Part shown: positions 62,825 through 64,000 of the stretch, one piece after another
Numbering within the stretch: the first letter of the stretch is position 1
Layout: each line of letters begins with the position of its first letter
Assembly: GCF_020880995.1 (NCBI RefSeq)
Contig: NZ_JAJISD010000014.1
Span: 1-64,000 of the forward strand
Source of the DNA: Reyranella aquatilis
GTDB lineage: Bacteria > Pseudomonadota > Alphaproteobacteria > Reyranellales > Reyranellaceae
DNA: 64,000 nt
Direction of reading: 5' to 3'
The notes under the pieces: model-generated
What the model saw: only the letters and a program-made list of their open reading frames with translations
The model's database searches: none
What the model was told of the DNA's origin: nothing
Position numbers and translations under genes: made by a program

Positions 62825-63634
62825 CTACCGCTGGCCCGGGTTGTGCTGGTAGTTGCCTTGGAACTGGTCGAGAACGATAGTGTTGGGCGGGTTGGCGTCG
62901 TAGCTGGACGACAGGGTCAATTCCCGGTCCAGCGTCCGGACCCGGTACCGCCATCCCGCCGGCAAGGTCAGGCGCTCCCCAAGGGTCGCCAGCCTCTCGA
63001 GGGAGTTGGCAGGATCCACTTTCAGGGAGAGGCTGAACATCGTGTAGACCTCGCCCTCAGGCGTGATCAACTCGTGCACCTGCTCACCGGCATTGAAGAT
63101 GAAGGTATTGGTGCGCTTGGAAACCAACGGCCGGTAGGCCGGCGGCGCGGTGGTGACGAATGCCTCCAGATTGGGAACTTCGAAGGTTCCATATAGATAG
63201 AAGGTGATCGAGTTCATCACCCGCGGCGCACAGTTGTTGTAGGCGATGCCGGTGACGCCGTTCGCCACGAAACGCCGGGGCCCGTTGAAGAAGACACCGT
63301 CGCTGCCAAACTCATGCCGCAGCGCCTCGGCGTTCAGTTCCCGGAACCGCGCATCCGTCACCTCGCCGGGCGCTTCGAGCGGGCTCCCGATTGAGTTGAA
63401 GTAATTGCCGCTCCCGCCCGGTCCGCCGGGAACGCGGTTCATGAACAGCACTTCGTAGAAGGCCCTGCCACGCCAGTTCAGCGCGCGGACCTCGCAAGGA
63501 TCCTTCAAGGCGGTCGATGGCGGAGGCGCCGCTGTGGTTTGCGCGATCGCTTGCGAGGCGGGGGCCGAAGCCACCGCCACGACCAGCGCGGCCGCCGCGA
63601 AGAACGCACGCGATACGTTGAACTTTCTCGCCAT
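62825..63634 (-). CDS. Secreted hypothetical protein
   Basis: 269 aa. Signal peptide (SRAFFAAAALVVAVASAPAS). The mature part, starting after a Pro/Ala-rich linker, has CEVRALNWRGRAFYEVLFMN and GVTGIAYNNCAPRVMNSITF with two cysteines; the end is beta-rich. Periplasmic, family unknown. Divergent from the AraC-type gene. Confidence 0.6.
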   Translation of the reverse strand: MARKFNVSRAFFAAAALVVAVASAPASQAIAQTTAAPPPSTALKDPCEVRALNWRGRAFYEVLFMNRVPGGPGGSGNYFNSIGSPLEAPGEVTDARFRELNAEALRHEFGSDGVFFNGPRRFVANGVTGIAYNNCAPRVMNSITFYLYGTFEVPNLEAFVTTAPPAYRPLVSKRTNTFIFNAGEQVHELITPEGEVYTMFSLSLKVDPANSLERLATLGERLTLPAGWRYRVRTLDRELTLSSSYDANPPNTIVLDQFQGNYQHNPGQR

Positions 63635-63756
63635 TATCGGTCCTCTCCAAGGAACCCGAGACTATCCGCCCAGCCCTCCCGGGACTTGTCCTTTTGCGCC
63701 ACCGCTGCAATAAACCGCGCGACGGCGGCGCATGACGGGCTGACGGGCCACGACCC

Positions 63757-64000
63757 ATGATCAATGATCTCACCGGCTTTCCCATCCTGCAGGAGGGCAT
63801 GCTGCGCGCGGCGCCGCTCGGCGCCCTGCCGCGCGTCGTGGCGGACTTCGGCCTCTCCTTCGACGCGATCTGTGCGGAGCTCGGCCTGCCGGCCGAAATG
63901 GTGGCGGACCCGGAGGCGCCCGTATCGATCGAGGAGGCGGGACGGCTGCTCGCCGCCTGTGCCCAGCGCACTGCCTGTCCCCATCTCTGCCTGCATGTCG
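63757..64000 (+). CDS. AraC-family regulator, 5-prime end only
   Basis: Partial: 81 codons from ATG 63757 to the window edge, with no stop reached. MINDLTGFPILQEGMLRAAP then VVADFGLSFDAICAELGLPA match the N-terminal arabinose-binding-like domain that precedes the AraC helix-turn-helix in many lipid- and aromatic-responsive regulators. The DNA-binding half lies outside the window. The target is not visible. Confidence 0.75.
   Translation, partial: MINDLTGFPILQEGMLRAAPLGALPRVVADFGLSFDAICAELGLPAEMVADPEAPVSIEEAGRLLAACAQRTACPHLCLHV

Overview
The window is a 64 kb stretch of a high-GC (mid to upper 60s percent by eye) genome. It most likely belongs to an alphaproteobacterium of soil or rhizosphere type, in the Rhodospirillales/Reyranella/Bradyrhizobium neighbourhood. 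The evidence is a bacteriophytochrome with an HWE-type kinase, DUF4142 and ribbon-helix-helix small proteins, an FNR/FixK-like box, a BPP-1-like podoviral module and many REP-like palindromes. No rRNA, tRNA or CRISPR array was seen. The species cannot be fixed from the sequence alone.

Layout. 0.3-6.2 kb is host chromosome: a J-domain membrane protein, a TauD-like dioxygenase, asd behind what looks like a threonine-sensing attenuator with a leaderless leader peptide, an XRE regulator and a LysR regulator sharing an upstream region with a strong palindrome, and a cupin. 6.2-7.2 kb is degenerate. 7.2-24.4 kb is a one-strand podovirus virion and lysis cassette. In transcription order it holds the large terminase, portal, scaffold, major capsid protein, capsid cement, small structural genes, lysozyme, holin, tail tube A and B, tail fibre, a gp13-like protein, GNAT, cupin and a gp14-like protein. 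No integrase, repressor, replication gene, small terminase or gp15/gp16 ejection protein is present. A host-type multicopper oxidase interrupts it between terminase and portal. leuC, without leuD, starts 81 bp from the terminase start on the other strand.

25.9-36.5 kb holds small secreted, stress and regulatory proteins (general-stress YflT-like, EF-hand protein, Crp/Fnr regulator, RHH protein, isochorismatase-like hydrolase, SDR, DUF4142, NlpC/P60). It also has a paralogous gene pair, a decayed endonuclease/exonuclease/phosphatase gene and several long weakly coding gaps. 36.5-56.8 kb holds a TauE/SafE permease, a bacteriophytochrome-HWE kinase-receiver hybrid translationally coupled to a GAF kinase, S-formylglutathione hydrolase, thioesterase, lipoproteins, nitroreductase, MFS exporter, M48 protease, an ArsR-SRPBCC pair, an unusual PLP-fold-like protein, YetF-like DUF421, UspA behind an FNR-like site, and a CBS-BON protein. 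57-64 kb carries a three-subunit molybdenum hydroxylase operon (PaoABC type), a B12-binding radical SAM protein, a secreted protein of unknown function, and the start of an AraC-type regulator cut by the window edge.

Cooperation between genes is clearest in four places: the phage cassette, where many genes are joined by ATGA-type overlaps; the phytochrome/GAF-kinase pair; the ArsR/SRPBCC pair; and the molybdenum hydroxylase operon.
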